From: an uncultured Lentisphaerota bacterium | Lineage (GTDB): Bacteria; Verrucomicrobiota; Kiritimatiellia; CAIQIC01 | Direction: 5' to 3' | DNA length: 59,395 nucleotides | Assembly: GCA_903912445.1 (NCBI GenBank) | Contig: CAIWHP010000254.1 | Coordinates: 1-59,395 of the forward strand | In this document: one piece after another, positions 36,113 through 47,506 of the stretch | How positions within the stretch are numbered: position 1 is the stretch's first letter | Layout: each line of letters opens with the position of its first letter | Translations under genes and position numbers: made by a program | Notes under the pieces: generated by a model | The model's database searches: none | What the model saw: the letters and a program-made list of their open reading frames with translations, nothing else | Told to the model about the DNA's origin: nothing

Positions 36113-37549
36113 TCAGGGCTTGTTGCGCCGCAGGGCGTTGATGCGGGTGACGACTTCGAGGAGGGTGCCGGTGATGGCTTCGCCGCTCCACTGGCGCAGG
36201 AGCAAGGTGCCGGGATAGATGGGCTCGTGGTTGCGCACCTCGCGGAAGGTCGGCGCCATCAGCAGCAGGACGCAGAGGCGCACGAAACCGGAGATGATGA
36301 AGACGGCGGGCAGCGAGGAGATGAAGGTGATGTGCAGCGGGCCGAGGTGATAGGCGCTGGGCAGGTGGTCGGCCAGCCATGCGCCGACCAGCGTGCCGCC
36401 GGTGAAGACCAGCACGCCGTTGATCAGGTTGAAGTAGGAGAGGACCCGCGCGCGCTTCTGTGGGGTGACGGCGTCGAGGATGAAGTTCTGCGTGGCGAGG
36501 TTGTAGCCGGACCAGGTGGCGCCGGAGACGATCTGCGCGCCGAGCAGCAGCCAGAAGTTGCCGGTGCAGGCCCACAGGACCGGCAGGATGGGCAGGACGC
36601 AACTGGTGGCGATGAGGACGGCGCGGTTGCCGTGGCGGTCGCCCACCCGGCCCCACCAGCGGAAAAAGACCACCTGCGCAATGAGCATGGTGATGGCGTT
36701 GATGGTGAACTGCGTATAGGTCCAGTTCAGGTTGCGCAGCATATAGACGGCGAAGAACGGCGCGCTGATGTTGGCGCCGAAGTTCATGAACGCGGCATAG
36801 AAGGTGAACCGCGCAAAGTTCGAGCGCGGTGTGCCGCGGAGGAAATCCCAAAGCGTGACGTTGGCCGCCGGGTCGGGGCGGTAGTCCGGTTCGTAGTGCA
36901 TCGGGAAGAGCTGCGCAGCAAAAAACCGCGCGCAGCCGGCCACGCCAAAGAGGATGCCGAAGCCGGCCCAGACCCAGCCGAGCCGCGAGCAGGCCGCGAG
37001 CAGCAGGCCGCCGCCCAGGGTCGCCAGCGAGAGGGTCAGGAAGATGACGCGATAGCGCTGGCCGAAGTAGTCGCCCCGCCGGGCCTCGGGGACAACATCG
37101 CCCATCAGGCTGGTCCAAACCGCAATGCCAAGGCCGCCAAGGAACATCGTCAGCAGCGCGCAGGCGACGGCGCCGGGCGCCGCCACGGCGGCGGGCAGGA
37201 GGAACGGGACGAGGAAGACGAGCGCATAGGCCAGGGCCTGCGCGGTATGGACCAGGTGCAGGAAGCGGCGGCGCGGGCGGAAGGTCTCGATGGCGCGCGC
37301 GCCAAGCAACTGGGCGCCGGCCGCCAGCAGCGGCTGCGCGCTCGCCAGGATCGCGATGGCGAGGTTGCCGGCCTTGAGAAAGATGGCAAAGGCCGAAAAG
37401 AAACTCTCGCCGCAGGCCACCATCACCGACCAGCCGCAGCCCTCAAGAACCGCGAGGCGCATGGTCTTCTCGCGCGCGGCCTCAACGCCGCCGACTTCCT
37501 CGGGACGCGCGGCGTCCCAGCGCTTGAGCCATCTGGAAAATCCGGACAT
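36113..37549 (-). CDS. Major facilitator superfamily transporter
   Basis: This is a 478-residue membrane protein with about 12 hydrophobic segments, starting with a cytoplasmic N-terminus and MRLAVLEGCGWSVMVACGESFF. The loop MGDVVPEARRGDYFGQRYRV is the MFS-like conserved basic loop between helices, and GRVGDRHGNRAVLIATSC is a second. The substrate is unknown. ATG 37549 is preferred over 37564 because the latter lies inside a TATGCT -10 element. It converges with the GH5-like gene, so a role in sugar uptake is possible. Confidence 0.8.
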   Translation of the reverse strand: MSGFSRWLKRWDAARPEEVGGVEAAREKTMRLAVLEGCGWSVMVACGESFFSAFAIFLKAGNLAIAILASAQPLLAAGAQLLGARAIETFRPRRRFLHLVHTAQALAYALVFLVPFLLPAAVAAPGAVACALLTMFLGGLGIAVWTSLMGDVVPEARRGDYFGQRYRVIFLTLSLATLGGGLLLAACSRLGWVWAGFGILFGVAGCARFFAAQLFPMHYEPDYRPDPAANVTLWDFLRGTPRSNFARFTFYAAFMNFGANISAPFFAVYMLRNLNWTYTQFTINAITMLIAQVVFFRWWGRVGDRHGNRAVLIATSCVLPILPVLWACTGNFWLLLGAQIVSGATWSGYNLATQNFILDAVTPQKRARVLSYFNLINGVLVFTGGTLVGAWLADHLPSAYHLGPLHITFISSLPAVFIISGFVRLCVLLLMAPTFREVRNHEPIYPGTLLLRQWSGEAITGTLLEVVTRINALRRNKP

Positions 37550-37559
37550 ATCGGGCGGG

Positions 37560-37588
37560 AGCATAGGACAGGCGGGGCAAAAAACCAA
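37560..37588 (-). promoter_or_regulatory. Candidate near-leaderless promoter of the MFS gene
   Basis: On the minus strand, TTGGTT (37588-37583) and TATGCT (37565-37560) are 17 bp apart, and ATG 37549 begins 11 bases past the -10. This position decides the start against the ATG at 37564. Confidence 0.45.
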
Positions 37589-37629
37589 TGGCGGCGGCGC
37601 CCGCGGCTTTTCCAGCGCCGCGCCAAGGT

Positions 37630-38175
37630 TCAGCCGCGCACCGGCACGAGGTGCGCGCGGAGGAAGGGGACCAGGGCGGCCATATCGGGCACGCTGAAGC
37701 TGGCCTCCGGCACAACGCGGGTGCCGACGTAGACGGTGCGGCAGCCGGCGCGGCGGCCGGCCTCGACGTCGCTCGCATTGTCGCCGATCATCCACGAGCA
37801 CGCGAGGTCCAGGCCGTGATCCGCGGCGGCGCCGAGCAGCAGTCCGGGGTTCGGCTTGCGCGTCGGGTGCGCGTCGTCGGCGGTCGTGGCGACGCGGATA
37901 TCGAGCAGGCGCAGCTGGCGCTCGATCAGGATTTCGTAGAGCTTGGCGTGCATCGCGATCAGCGCCTCCTCGCGGATGCGGCCGGTGGACACGCCCTTCT
38001 GGTTCGTCGCGATCACCGCCTCGTAGCCGCGCTCGTTGACGAGGCGCAGCGCGTCGAGAAACTCAGGGATGACCGTGAAATCCTCCGGCCGCTCGATGTA
38101 GCGCGCGCCGCCCTGGGGCGGGATGTTGACGATGCCGTCGCGGTCGAAAAAGACACAAGGCTTGAGCTGTTGCAT
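37630..38175 (-). CDS. HAD-IIIA phosphatase related to GmhB
   Basis: This is a 181-residue protein. HAD motif I is FFDRDGIVN, motif II ATNQKGVSTGR, motif III RKPNPGLLLGAA and motif IV WMIGDNASDVEAG. This is the GmhB (D-glycero-D-manno-heptose-1,7-bisphosphate 7-phosphatase) or histidinol-phosphatase group. The Cys/His zinc loop of classical GmhB is absent; the segment reads TADDAHPTRKPNPG. The substrate may therefore differ. ATG 38175 follows a promoter-like TTGAAA-N16-TAGGTT by seven bases and has no Shine-Dalgarno. Confidence 0.85.
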   Translation of the reverse strand: MQQLKPCVFFDRDGIVNIPPQGGARYIERPEDFTVIPEFLDALRLVNERGYEAVIATNQKGVSTGRIREEALIAMHAKLYEILIERQLRLLDIRVATTADDAHPTRKPNPGLLLGAAADHGLDLACSWMIGDNASDVEAGRRAGCRTVYVGTRVVPEASFSVPDMAALVPFLRAHLVPVRG

Positions 38176-38182
38176 GGCGGGA

Positions 38183-38210
38183 AACCTACACTTTTCCGCC
38201 GTGTTTTCAA
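38183..38210 (-). promoter_or_regulatory. Candidate leaderless promoter of the HAD phosphatase
   Basis: On the minus strand, TTGAAA (38210-38205) and TAGGTT (38188-38183) are 16 bp apart. The start codon at 38175 begins eight bases past the -10. The -10 match is weak (3/6). Confidence 0.4.
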
Positions 38211-38290
38211 AGGGTGGATGAACCCGCCCAACGTGCATGCTGCCAACGGGCCGGGTTGCGCCGCCACGTGTACCCACCCTGCGCTGCGCG

Positions 38291-38355
38291 CACCCCTCCC
38301 GAGGAGGGGATCAAGAAGAAGTTGGTCTTCCGGGTGCCCCTCCTCGGGAGGGGTG
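38291..38355. repeat. Perfect 19-bp inverted repeat
   Basis: Arms 38291-38309 and 38337-38355 are exact reverse complements (CACCCCTCCCGAGGAGGGG). Each arm is itself nearly palindromic (CCCCTCC-CGAGGAGGGG). It lies between the divergent HAD gene and the end of the helicase gene. It may be a terminator for plus-strand reads or a dispersed element; no T-run follows. Confidence 0.85.
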
Positions 38356-38455
38356 GTCCGGCTGCGGACCGGGCTGGGTCTGCGCCAGCATGTGTCAGCG
38401 CCGGTGCTTTTGCCGTTTGGCGAAATCATCAAGGCTTGAGAAACGGAGGCGCCCG

Positions 38456-40474
38456 TCAGTCGGCGGCCTCGTCCTCGCCGCCGACGATCTCGACGTGGCA
38501 CTCGGGCAGCGCGGCGAGGAATTTGCGGCCGTACCACTTGCTCAGGATGCGGCCATCGAGGATGACGACGATGCCGGTATCGGTGGCGGTGCGGATCAGG
38601 CGGCCGACGCCCTGGCGGAATTTGAGGATGGCCTCGGGCAGCGAGTAGTCGCGGAACGGATCGCCGCCCTTCTCCTTGATGCGGTCCATGCGCGCCTTGG
38701 TCAGCGGCTGGTCGGGCACGGCAAAGGGCAGGCGTGTGATGATGACGTTGCTCAGCGCCTCGCCGCGTACGTCCACGCCCATCCAGAAGCTGTCGAGGCC
38801 GAAGAGCACCGGCGCAGGCGCCGTCCGGAACTGTTCGAGCATCGCATGCCGCGGCAGGCCTTCGCCCTGCAGGAGGAACGTGTAGCCGGCGGCGGCGAAA
38901 TCGTCCGCGACCAGGGCGGCGATGCGCCGCATCAGGCTGGTGGCGGTGAACAGCACGAACGCGCGGCCCTGCGTCCGGGCGACGAACTGCACGATGGCCT
39001 TGGCCGCGGCCGGCGCGAAATTTTCCGCATCGGTCGGATCGGGCAGCCCGCGCTGCAGGAACACCTGCATCTGCCGCTCGTAGTTGAAGGGCGAGCCGAG
39101 CTGCAGCGATTCCGCCTCCTCCACCCCGATGCGCTGGCGGAAATAATCGAGGCTGTCGCCGACGGCCAGCGTGGCGCTGGTGAGGATGACGCTGTCGAGG
39201 TGGTCGAAGAGCTGCTCCTTCAGGATCGGGCCGACCTCGATCGGCGCGGAATAGAGGACGGTTTGCATGCGGCGGCGGCCCTCGCGCTCGAGCCAATAGA
39301 CCTGGCCGGGCAGCGACTGGTCGAGGAACGAGCGCAGCGCGGTGCGCATCTCCTGGCCGCGCCGGCGCAGCGCGCGCAGCTCCGACTGCCAGTTCTCGTC
39401 CTTCAGGTCCTCGACGACCTCGCTGAGCTGCACGGAAAGCTTGTCGAGCAGGTCGCACGTCTCGGTGGTGAGGTCGAGCGGCTTGGCGATGACGCGGTAG
39501 CTGGCGTCGTGGGTGAACTTCGCCCAGTCGGCCAGGTCGGCGAAGAGCTTGTCGAGCGCGTCGCCGATCTGCGTGACGGTGAGCGCGGCCTCGCGGGCCT
39601 TGACGAGCGCGAGCAGCCCCTTGCGCTCGTCGGGCATATAGAGGCGGCGCAGCCAGTGGTCGAAGCCGTAGCGCGAGAGGCGCAGGCCCAGGTGGTCCCC
39701 GGCGACGCCTTCTAGCATGTGCGCCTCGTCGAGCACGACGAGCTTGTAGTCGGGCAGGAACGCGGCGCCGGCGGCGCGCAGGCCGAGCTCGGAAAAAAAG
39801 AGGTGGTGGTTGACGACGAGCAGGTGCGCCTCGCGGATCCGGGCGCGCGCATGCATGAGGAAGCAGCGCTTGAATTCGGGGCAGCGCGCGCCGAGGCAGT
39901 TGCCGTGCTCGCAGCAGACGAGGTCCCAGATGTCCGGTCGCGGCTGCTGCCGCAGGTCCTGCAGGCTGCCCTCGGCCGTGCGTTCGGCCCAGTTGGCAAG
40001 GCGCTCGAGCTCGTCGCTAGTCTCCGCCTTGAACAGCTCCTTCGTGTGGCCGCGGGCGCGGGCGAGCCGGCGCAGGCACAGGTAATTGCTGCGGCCCTTG
40101 ACCAGCACGGCCTTGAAGTCCACGCCGAGGTGCTTTTGCAGGAACGGAATGTCCTTGCCCATGAGCTGCTCTTGCAGCGCGATCGTGTAGGTGGAGACGA
40201 TGACCTGGATGTTGCGCGCCTGAGCCGCCAGCGCGAGCGGGACGAGGTAGGCGAAGCTCTTGCCGACGCCCGTGCCGGCCTCGACGACGAGGTGCTGCGC
40301 ATCGGCTAGCGCGCGCGCGACGGCCTGCGCCATCTCGGCCTGCTGCGGGCGCGGCTCGAACGGGTACTGCTCGCCGGCGCTGGCGCGCGCCAGGCCGCCA
40401 TCGGCCTTGAAGAAGGCTTCCGTCGCCGCCACCAGGTCGGCGGCGTCCGGCGCAGTCTGTCGGGGTGCAATCAT
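38456..40474 (-). CDS. DinG/XPD-type ATP-dependent DNA helicase
   Basis: This is a 672-residue superfamily-2 helicase. Walker A is VEAGTGVGKSFAYL and Walker B is VVLDEAHMLEG. Between them lies an iron-sulphur-type cysteine cluster, DLVCCEHGNCLGARCPEFKRC, as in XPD and DinG. Later motifs include ILTSATLAVGDS and KFRQGVGRLIR. Such enzymes unwind 5'-overhang DNA or R-loops in repair. No exonuclease domain is present. The gene is transcribed away from tRNA-Gly, about 65 bp from it. Confidence 0.9.
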   Translation of the reverse strand: MIAPRQTAPDAADLVAATEAFFKADGGLARASAGEQYPFEPRPQQAEMAQAVARALADAQHLVVEAGTGVGKSFAYLVPLALAAQARNIQVIVSTYTIALQEQLMGKDIPFLQKHLGVDFKAVLVKGRSNYLCLRRLARARGHTKELFKAETSDELERLANWAERTAEGSLQDLRQQPRPDIWDLVCCEHGNCLGARCPEFKRCFLMHARARIREAHLLVVNHHLFFSELGLRAAGAAFLPDYKLVVLDEAHMLEGVAGDHLGLRLSRYGFDHWLRRLYMPDERKGLLALVKAREAALTVTQIGDALDKLFADLADWAKFTHDASYRVIAKPLDLTTETCDLLDKLSVQLSEVVEDLKDENWQSELRALRRRGQEMRTALRSFLDQSLPGQVYWLEREGRRRMQTVLYSAPIEVGPILKEQLFDHLDSVILTSATLAVGDSLDYFRQRIGVEEAESLQLGSPFNYERQMQVFLQRGLPDPTDAENFAPAAAKAIVQFVARTQGRAFVLFTATSLMRRIAALVADDFAAAGYTFLLQGEGLPRHAMLEQFRTAPAPVLFGLDSFWMGVDVRGEALSNVIITRLPFAVPDQPLTKARMDRIKEKGGDPFRDYSLPEAILKFRQGVGRLIRTATDTGIVVILDGRILSKWYGRKFLAALPECHVEIVGGEDEAAD

Positions 40475-40538
40475 GCGGCGGCGGTTCTAACAGAAAGCCC
40501 CCGCCGGCAAAAGCAATCTCGGGAAATAGTTCGGGGAT

Positions 40539-40613
40539 TGGAGCGAGCGAAGGGAGTTGAACCCTCGACATGCACCTTGGCAAGGTGCCGCTCTACCACT
40601 GAGCTACGCTCGC
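40539..40613 (-). tRNA. tRNA-Gly (anticodon GCC), CCA encoded
   Basis: On the minus strand the acceptor stem GCGAGCG (5' end 40613) pairs with CGCTCGC, followed by U and an encoded CCA (40541-40539). The D-arm AGCTCAGTGGTAGAGC and T-arm GAGGGTTCAACTCCC are regular. The anticodon loop CTTGCCAAG gives GCC (positions 40581-40579) for glycine. All four stems pair cleanly by eye. Confidence 0.95.
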
Positions 40614-40682
40614 TTGGTGTGGTCAGCGGCGGCGAATATGCCAAAATATCCGCCGGGCGCAAGTTTCTTTTTTTGGGACCGC

Positions 40683-40711
40683 TTGTCTTGGCCGCGGGCG
40701 GCGGCTAGGAT
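40683..40711 (+). promoter_or_regulatory. Candidate promoter of the 40737 gene
   Basis: TTGTCT (40683-40688) and TAGGAT (40706-40711) are 17 bp apart. ATG 40737 is 25 bp past the -10 and has a GGAG site, so this transcript has a normal leader. Confidence 0.45.
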
Positions 40712-40736
40712 GGGGCATGGGAAAGTGGAGCCGGAC

Positions 40737-41801
40737 ATGAAATGGGCAGGGCTGTGCGGGTTCTGTTGCGGACTGTGGTGCGCCACCGGCCTGGCACAAA
40801 AGGACGATGCGGCCACGCTCGCGCAGGCCGATAGAATCGGCACACAGTGCGTCAGCCAGCTGGCCAGCCTGAAGCAGGCGGCCGCGTCCGGCGAGGCGGG
40901 GCGCAAGGAGCGCTACCGGCAGGCACTCGGCAAGCTGGAGGCGCAGCTCAAGACGAAAGGCGAAGTGAGCAAGGTCATCGCGCTGCGCGACGAGCTCGAA
41001 CGCGCCCAGGGTTGCGCCAACCCCCTGCAAGCCAAGGCCACGCTGCCCGAGGCCCGGCACGTGCAGCAGGAGCTGCTGGCGGCCGAACACACCAGCCAGC
41101 TGGCCGCCGCCAGGAAAATGGTCGCCGCCACCGGGGACGCGCTCAAGCAGCTGGCAACGCTGCGCAAGGACGTGAACCCGCCCCATCACGACCGCATCAA
41201 GAAACAGGCCGACCTGATCGCCAAACACGCGGCGCTGAAGTGGGTCCACGAGGTCGCGCCGGAGTTGACCCTGCCGCGCCTGGCCGACCCGCCGCCCGAC
41301 AAGCCGATCACGACCCACGCCGGCAAGGGGGAAAAATACACGTTCTATCCGCTGGGCAAGGAGCCGGCCCAGCGGAACGCCCGCCCGCTCAAGCTGGAGA
41401 TCGCCTTCGCCGAACTCCGGGCCGCGCAGATTGACTACAGCCTCGTCGCCAGCGAGGCCGAGGGCCTGCCGCGCGTCAGCCTCACGGCCAAGAACAGCGA
41501 GCTTCCCGCCAAGACCAGACTGGTGATCGAGTACTTTGACAAATATCCGGGCCCGCGCGGCTACCGGCGCGAGAGCGTCGAGCACATCGAGTTGCCGGCC
41601 ATCCCGCGCGGCTCCGGGCTGGTCGTGGAGGGCCACGGCATGCGGGAGTACGGCTCCAAGCTGGTCGGCATCAAGTCCTTTCGCCCGCTCTACGGCATCG
41701 TCATCAGCCTCTTCGACGAGCACGGGAAAATCTTCATGCAAGGCTGCGCGCCTTCGGCGCTCATGCAGGAATGCCGCCGGGAACTGCCCGACCCGCTGTG
41801 A
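40737..41801 (+). CDS. Exported helical protein of unknown function
   Basis: This is a 354-residue protein. ATG 40737 has GGAG eight bases upstream and starts a short signal sequence (KWAGLCGFCCGLWCATGLAQ). Residues about 25-165 are charged and helical, with repeats like YRQALGKLEAQLKTKGEVSK and VIALRDELERA; this 'count up, look up degree' helix pair is common in exported PVC proteins. The C-terminal half is beta-rich (YFDKYPGPRGYRRESVEH). No enzyme family is recognised. It stands alone between tRNA-Gly and the S41 protease. Confidence 0.75.
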   Translation: MKWAGLCGFCCGLWCATGLAQKDDAATLAQADRIGTQCVSQLASLKQAAASGEAGRKERYRQALGKLEAQLKTKGEVSKVIALRDELERAQGCANPLQAKATLPEARHVQQELLAAEHTSQLAAARKMVAATGDALKQLATLRKDVNPPHHDRIKKQADLIAKHAALKWVHEVAPELTLPRLADPPPDKPITTHAGKGEKYTFYPLGKEPAQRNARPLKLEIAFAELRAAQIDYSLVASEAEGLPRVSLTAKNSELPAKTRLVIEYFDKYPGPRGYRRESVEHIELPAIPRGSGLVVEGHGMREYGSKLVGIKSFRPLYGIVISLFDEHGKIFMQGCAPSALMQECRRELPDPL

Positions 41802-42059
41802 CCTTGCCAGGCTGGCTGCAACGTGCCGGGCTCCGCCAGGGCATCAGGCCACGACCGCCGGCCGGCCCATGCAACAAACCGGATGGACGGGCGGTCTTCC
41901 CAGCCCGCTTGGGCGGGGTGTGGTTCCGTTCGCGGAGCCGGGCGGCCTCGTGTTCGCGCGGGGGTTGCGTGTAGCTTGTAGAAGGGATCGATGACCCCGG
42001 CAGCCGATCCCACCGAAACCAGCCGCACCGAACGGGACCTCGGCTGGCTTGGCAGGGCA

Positions 42060-44273
42060 TCAAGGCGCAGTGACGGCGGCGGCGATGCGCGGGGCGTGCG
42101 CGATCTTGATGAAGTCGGCGAGAATGTGCAGGGTCTCGTCGAGGACGACGTCGTTCTTCTTTTTCTTTTCCTTGCCGACGGTCACGGCCTCGTCCTCCTG
42201 CTGCTGGAGCTTCTCGACGTCGCGGTCGGCGCGGGCCTCGGCGAGGCGCGCGTTCAGGTTGAGCGAGACTTCCTTGCTCTTCACGCGCTCGGCGGAACGC
42301 TCGAGCAGCTTGCGGTGGCTGGCAAAGCGCGGGTCGTGCGCGAGGCGCCCCGCGGAGAGCTTGCGCAGCTCCGGGATCAGCGGCTGGAGCGCGCGGTCGC
42401 GCGCATAGCCGGAGGGCTCGACGGTGTTCCACGGCAGCGCGTTCGGCAGAAACTCCTCGCCGATTTCCATCGAGTCGAGCGTGGACGGCACGACGATGTC
42501 CGGCTCGACGCCGCGCAGCTGCGTCGAGCCGCCGGCGATGCGGTAGAAGCTGGCGGTGGTCAGCTTGAGCGCGCCGAGTTTTTCCGCGCCGGCGGCCATC
42601 GGCAGCAACGTCTGGACGGTACCCTTGCCGTGGGTCTTGCTGTCGCCCACGACGAGGGCGCGGCCGTAATCCTGCAGGGCGGCGGTCAGGATCTCCGACG
42701 CCGAGGCGCTCAGGCGGTTGACGAGCACGACCAGCGGGCCGGCATAGTGCACGCTCGGATCGGTATCGACGAGCACCTGGACCTCGTTCTGCTGCTGGCG
42801 CACCTGGACGATCGGGCCGGAGCCGATGAACTGGCCGGTCAGCTCCACGGCCTCCTCCAGCGAGCCGCCGCCGTTGTTGCGCAGATCGAGCACGACGCCA
42901 TCCACCTGCTGCGTGGCCAGGCCGCCCAGCATCTTCCGCACATCGCGCGCGACGCTCGTGGCATCGCGCTTGCCCGCCTGCTGGCCCTTCATGTCGGCAT
43001 AGAATTCGGGGATCGTGACGACGGCGAACCGCTGCGTGGAGACCCCGGGGGTGACTTCGCTGCGCAGCTCCTCTTTCGCGCGCGATTCCTCCAGCTTGAT
43101 CTCGTCGCGGATGAGGTCAATCTTGCGCGGCTTGGTCATCGTGACATCGTTCTTGGAGACGACGGTCAGCACGACCTTGGTCCCCTTGTCGCCGCGGATG
43201 AGGCGGACGGTCTTGTTGAGCGGCAGGTGCAGGATGTCCTTCGCGGGTTTGTCGCCCTGGGCGACGGCGATGATCTTGTCGCCGGGCTTGAGCCGCCCGT
43301 CGCGCTCGGCCGGGCCGCCGGCGGTCAGGCGCTCGACCTTGGCCGCGCCATCCTCGGGGCTCAGGACCGCGCCGATGCCGCACAGGAAGAGCCGCATGCT
43401 GATGTCGAAATCCTCCTCGGTGGAGGGCATGAAGTATTCCGAGTGCGGATCGTAGGCCATCGTAAACGCCATCAGGTAGCGCTGCAGCACCCAGTCGAGG
43501 TCGCTGTCCTGCAGCACGGTCTGGAACTGCGCATAGCGCTTGAGGATGAACTGGTCGGGGGTGAGCTGCGGCTCGGCGCTGTCCTCGTCCTCTTCCTTCA
43601 CCGCCGGCTTCGCCTCTTGCGCAGGCGCTTTCGCATCCTTCACGCCGGGTTTGCCGACGTTCTTGGCGTCGCCCTTCTTGAGCCAGCCGAGCAGACCCTT
43701 CTTTTTCTTCTCCTGCGCCTTCTCCTCGTCGGCCAGCTTGATGGCGACGATGCGTCCGAGGTATTCGTTCTCCACCTTGCGCCGCCAGAGATCGTTCCAC
43801 TCGGCCTCGCTGGCGGCCCACGGCGCGTCCTTGCGCTTCCAGGTGTACGCCTCCTGCTTGCTCGTGTCGAAGCCGCGCTTGAGCGCGGCGCCCACATACG
43901 CTATCCGGTTGGTCATCCGCTCCATGAACCGGTTGAAAATCTCGACGCCGATCCGGACGTCGCCCGCGCGCAGCGCCTGCGCCAGCAGCGGCCCGTGCTG
44001 CTGAAACTCGGCCACATCGGACGCCAGGAAAAACGTGTGGTCGAAGTCCAGCATGTTCAGGTAGAGGCTCAGCGCATTCGTGGCGACCTTCTCGTCGAAG
44101 GCCACATGGCTGAGGTGCAGCTTGGGCATCCCCTCGGCAATGATCATCGCCGGCTTGTTCGGCTCCGTCGGCGTCTCGATCCGCTTGAACAGGTTGGTCG
44201 CCGCCGGCGTGGGCAGGGCGGCGCCACCCAGCGCCACCGCCATCAGCATCGCATTGATCTTGGCTCGTTTCAT
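42060..44273 (-). CDS. Carboxy-terminal processing protease (S41, Tsp/Prc type)
   Basis: This is a 737-residue periplasmic protease. A signal peptide (MLMAVALGGAALPTPAAT) is followed by the Tsp N-terminal helical domain (residues about 40-290) containing a Lys/Glu-rich insertion (KAQEKKKKGLLGWLKKG). Next comes a PDZ domain (GIGAVLSPEDG to LKPGDKIIAVAQGD). The S41 core has GVVLDLRNNGGGSLEEAVEL, the catalytic Ser in VNRLSASASEILTAAL and Lys in KTHGKGTVQTL. The Tsp C-terminal extension follows. It cleaves C-terminal ends of periplasmic or lipoprotein substrates. It is divergent from pyrG. Confidence 0.92.
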   Translation of the reverse strand: MKRAKINAMLMAVALGGAALPTPAATNLFKRIETPTEPNKPAMIIAEGMPKLHLSHVAFDEKVATNALSLYLNMLDFDHTFFLASDVAEFQQHGPLLAQALRAGDVRIGVEIFNRFMERMTNRIAYVGAALKRGFDTSKQEAYTWKRKDAPWAASEAEWNDLWRRKVENEYLGRIVAIKLADEEKAQEKKKKGLLGWLKKGDAKNVGKPGVKDAKAPAQEAKPAVKEEDEDSAEPQLTPDQFILKRYAQFQTVLQDSDLDWVLQRYLMAFTMAYDPHSEYFMPSTEEDFDISMRLFLCGIGAVLSPEDGAAKVERLTAGGPAERDGRLKPGDKIIAVAQGDKPAKDILHLPLNKTVRLIRGDKGTKVVLTVVSKNDVTMTKPRKIDLIRDEIKLEESRAKEELRSEVTPGVSTQRFAVVTIPEFYADMKGQQAGKRDATSVARDVRKMLGGLATQQVDGVVLDLRNNGGGSLEEAVELTGQFIGSGPIVQVRQQQNEVQVLVDTDPSVHYAGPLVVLVNRLSASASEILTAALQDYGRALVVGDSKTHGKGTVQTLLPMAAGAEKLGALKLTTASFYRIAGGSTQLRGVEPDIVVPSTLDSMEIGEEFLPNALPWNTVEPSGYARDRALQPLIPELRKLSAGRLAHDPRFASHRKLLERSAERVKSKEVSLNLNARLAEARADRDVEKLQQQEDEAVTVGKEKKKKNDVVLDETLHILADFIKIAHAPRIAAAVTAP

Positions 44274-46268
<1,995 letters not shown>

Positions 46269-46329
46269 GCAGGGCAGGGTTTGACGGCGGACGGTTCATG
46301 GCGGAACATCGAAGGGTGAGCACAACTTT

Positions 46330-47454
46330 ATGAAAAAAGCACTTATCGCGCTGGAAGATGGGACCGTGTTTGAGGGCCGGGCGTTCGCCGGCCATGGCGA
46401 GGTCTATGGCGAGCTGGTCTTCAACACCTCCATGACCGGCTACCAGGAGATCCTCACCGACCCCTCCTACAACGGCCAGATCGTCACGCTCACCTATCCG
46501 CTGATCGGCAACTACGGCATCAACGACGAGGATGTCGAATCGTGGAAGCCCCACGCCGCCGGCCTGATCGTCGGCGAGTGCAGCCGCATCGCCAGCAATT
46601 TTCGCAAGACCAAGACCCTGCCCGAGTATCTGATCAAGAACCACATCCTCGGCGTGGACCACGTGGACACCCGCGCGATCACCCTGCATATCCGCTCGCT
46701 CGGCGCCATGAAGTGCGTGATGAGCACCGAAGACCTCGACCCGCAGAGCCTGGTCCAGAAGGCCAAGGACTCGCCCGGCCTCGTCGGCCGCGACCTCGCC
46801 ACCGAGGTCAGCGCGCCCAAGCGCTTCACGTGGACCGACCCCGGCCACGGCTTCGATGCGCCCGCCACCGTGCCGCCGCCGCGCTTCAAGGTCGCCGCGC
46901 TCGACTGCGGCATGAAGCGCAACCAGCTCCGCATCATGGTCCGACTCGGCTGCACCGTCGAAGTCTTCCCCGCCACGTCGTCCGCCGCGGAGATCCTCGC
47001 GTACCAGCCGGACGGCTTCTTCGTCTCCAACGGCCCCGGCGATCCTTCCGCCGTCCCGCAGGTGGTCAAGACGATCATGGACGTCGTCAACGCCCGCATC
47101 CCGACCTTCGGCATCTGCTTTGGCCACCAGTTGCTCGGCCAGGCCTTCGGCGGCAAGACCTACAAGCTCAAGTTCGGCCATCGCGGCGGCAACCAGCCGG
47201 TGATGGATCTGACCACCCGCAAGGTCGAGATCACCAGCCAGAACCACGGCTTCGCGGTCGACATCGCCTCGCTCCCGCCGGAGGTCGAGACCACGCACAT
47301 CAACCTCAACGACAAGACCAGCGAAGGCATGCGCCACACCAAGCTGCCGGTGTTCTCGGTGCAATATCACCCCGAAGCCGCGCCCGGCCCGCACGACGCC
47401 GCCTACCTCTTCCACCGCTTCATCAAGCTGATGGAAGACCATCCGCGGCCGTGA
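46330..47454 (+). CDS. carA: Carbamoyl-phosphate synthase small (glutaminase) subunit
   Basis: This is a 374-residue subunit that supplies ammonia to CarB for carbamoyl phosphate. ATG 46330 has a GAAGGGTGAG site upstream. The N-terminal domain contains FNTSMTGYQEILTDPSYNGQ and HVDTRAITLHIR. The class I glutaminase carries Cys in GICFGHQLLGQAFGG and His-Glu in VQYHPEAAPGPHD. carB is not in the window; the next gene is on the opposite strand. Confidence 0.97.
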   Translation: MKKALIALEDGTVFEGRAFAGHGEVYGELVFNTSMTGYQEILTDPSYNGQIVTLTYPLIGNYGINDEDVESWKPHAAGLIVGECSRIASNFRKTKTLPEYLIKNHILGVDHVDTRAITLHIRSLGAMKCVMSTEDLDPQSLVQKAKDSPGLVGRDLATEVSAPKRFTWTDPGHGFDAPATVPPPRFKVAALDCGMKRNQLRIMVRLGCTVEVFPATSSAAEILAYQPDGFFVSNGPGDPSAVPQVVKTIMDVVNARIPTFGICFGHQLLGQAFGGKTYKLKFGHRGGNQPVMDLTTRKVEITSQNHGFAVDIASLPPEVETTHINLNDKTSEGMRHTKLPVFSVQYHPEAAPGPHDAAYLFHRFIKLMEDHPRP

Positions 47455-47506
47455 GCAGGCGGAGGGCGGAAGACGGCGGCCAGCACTCTCGCTTTGGCCT
47501 CTGCCT

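Noticed and set aside
40475-40506. Leaderless promoter for the DinG-type helicase
   Set aside because: A TAGAAC lies nine bases before ATG 40474, but no acceptable -35 is found at 16-18 bp spacing, so it was not annotated.
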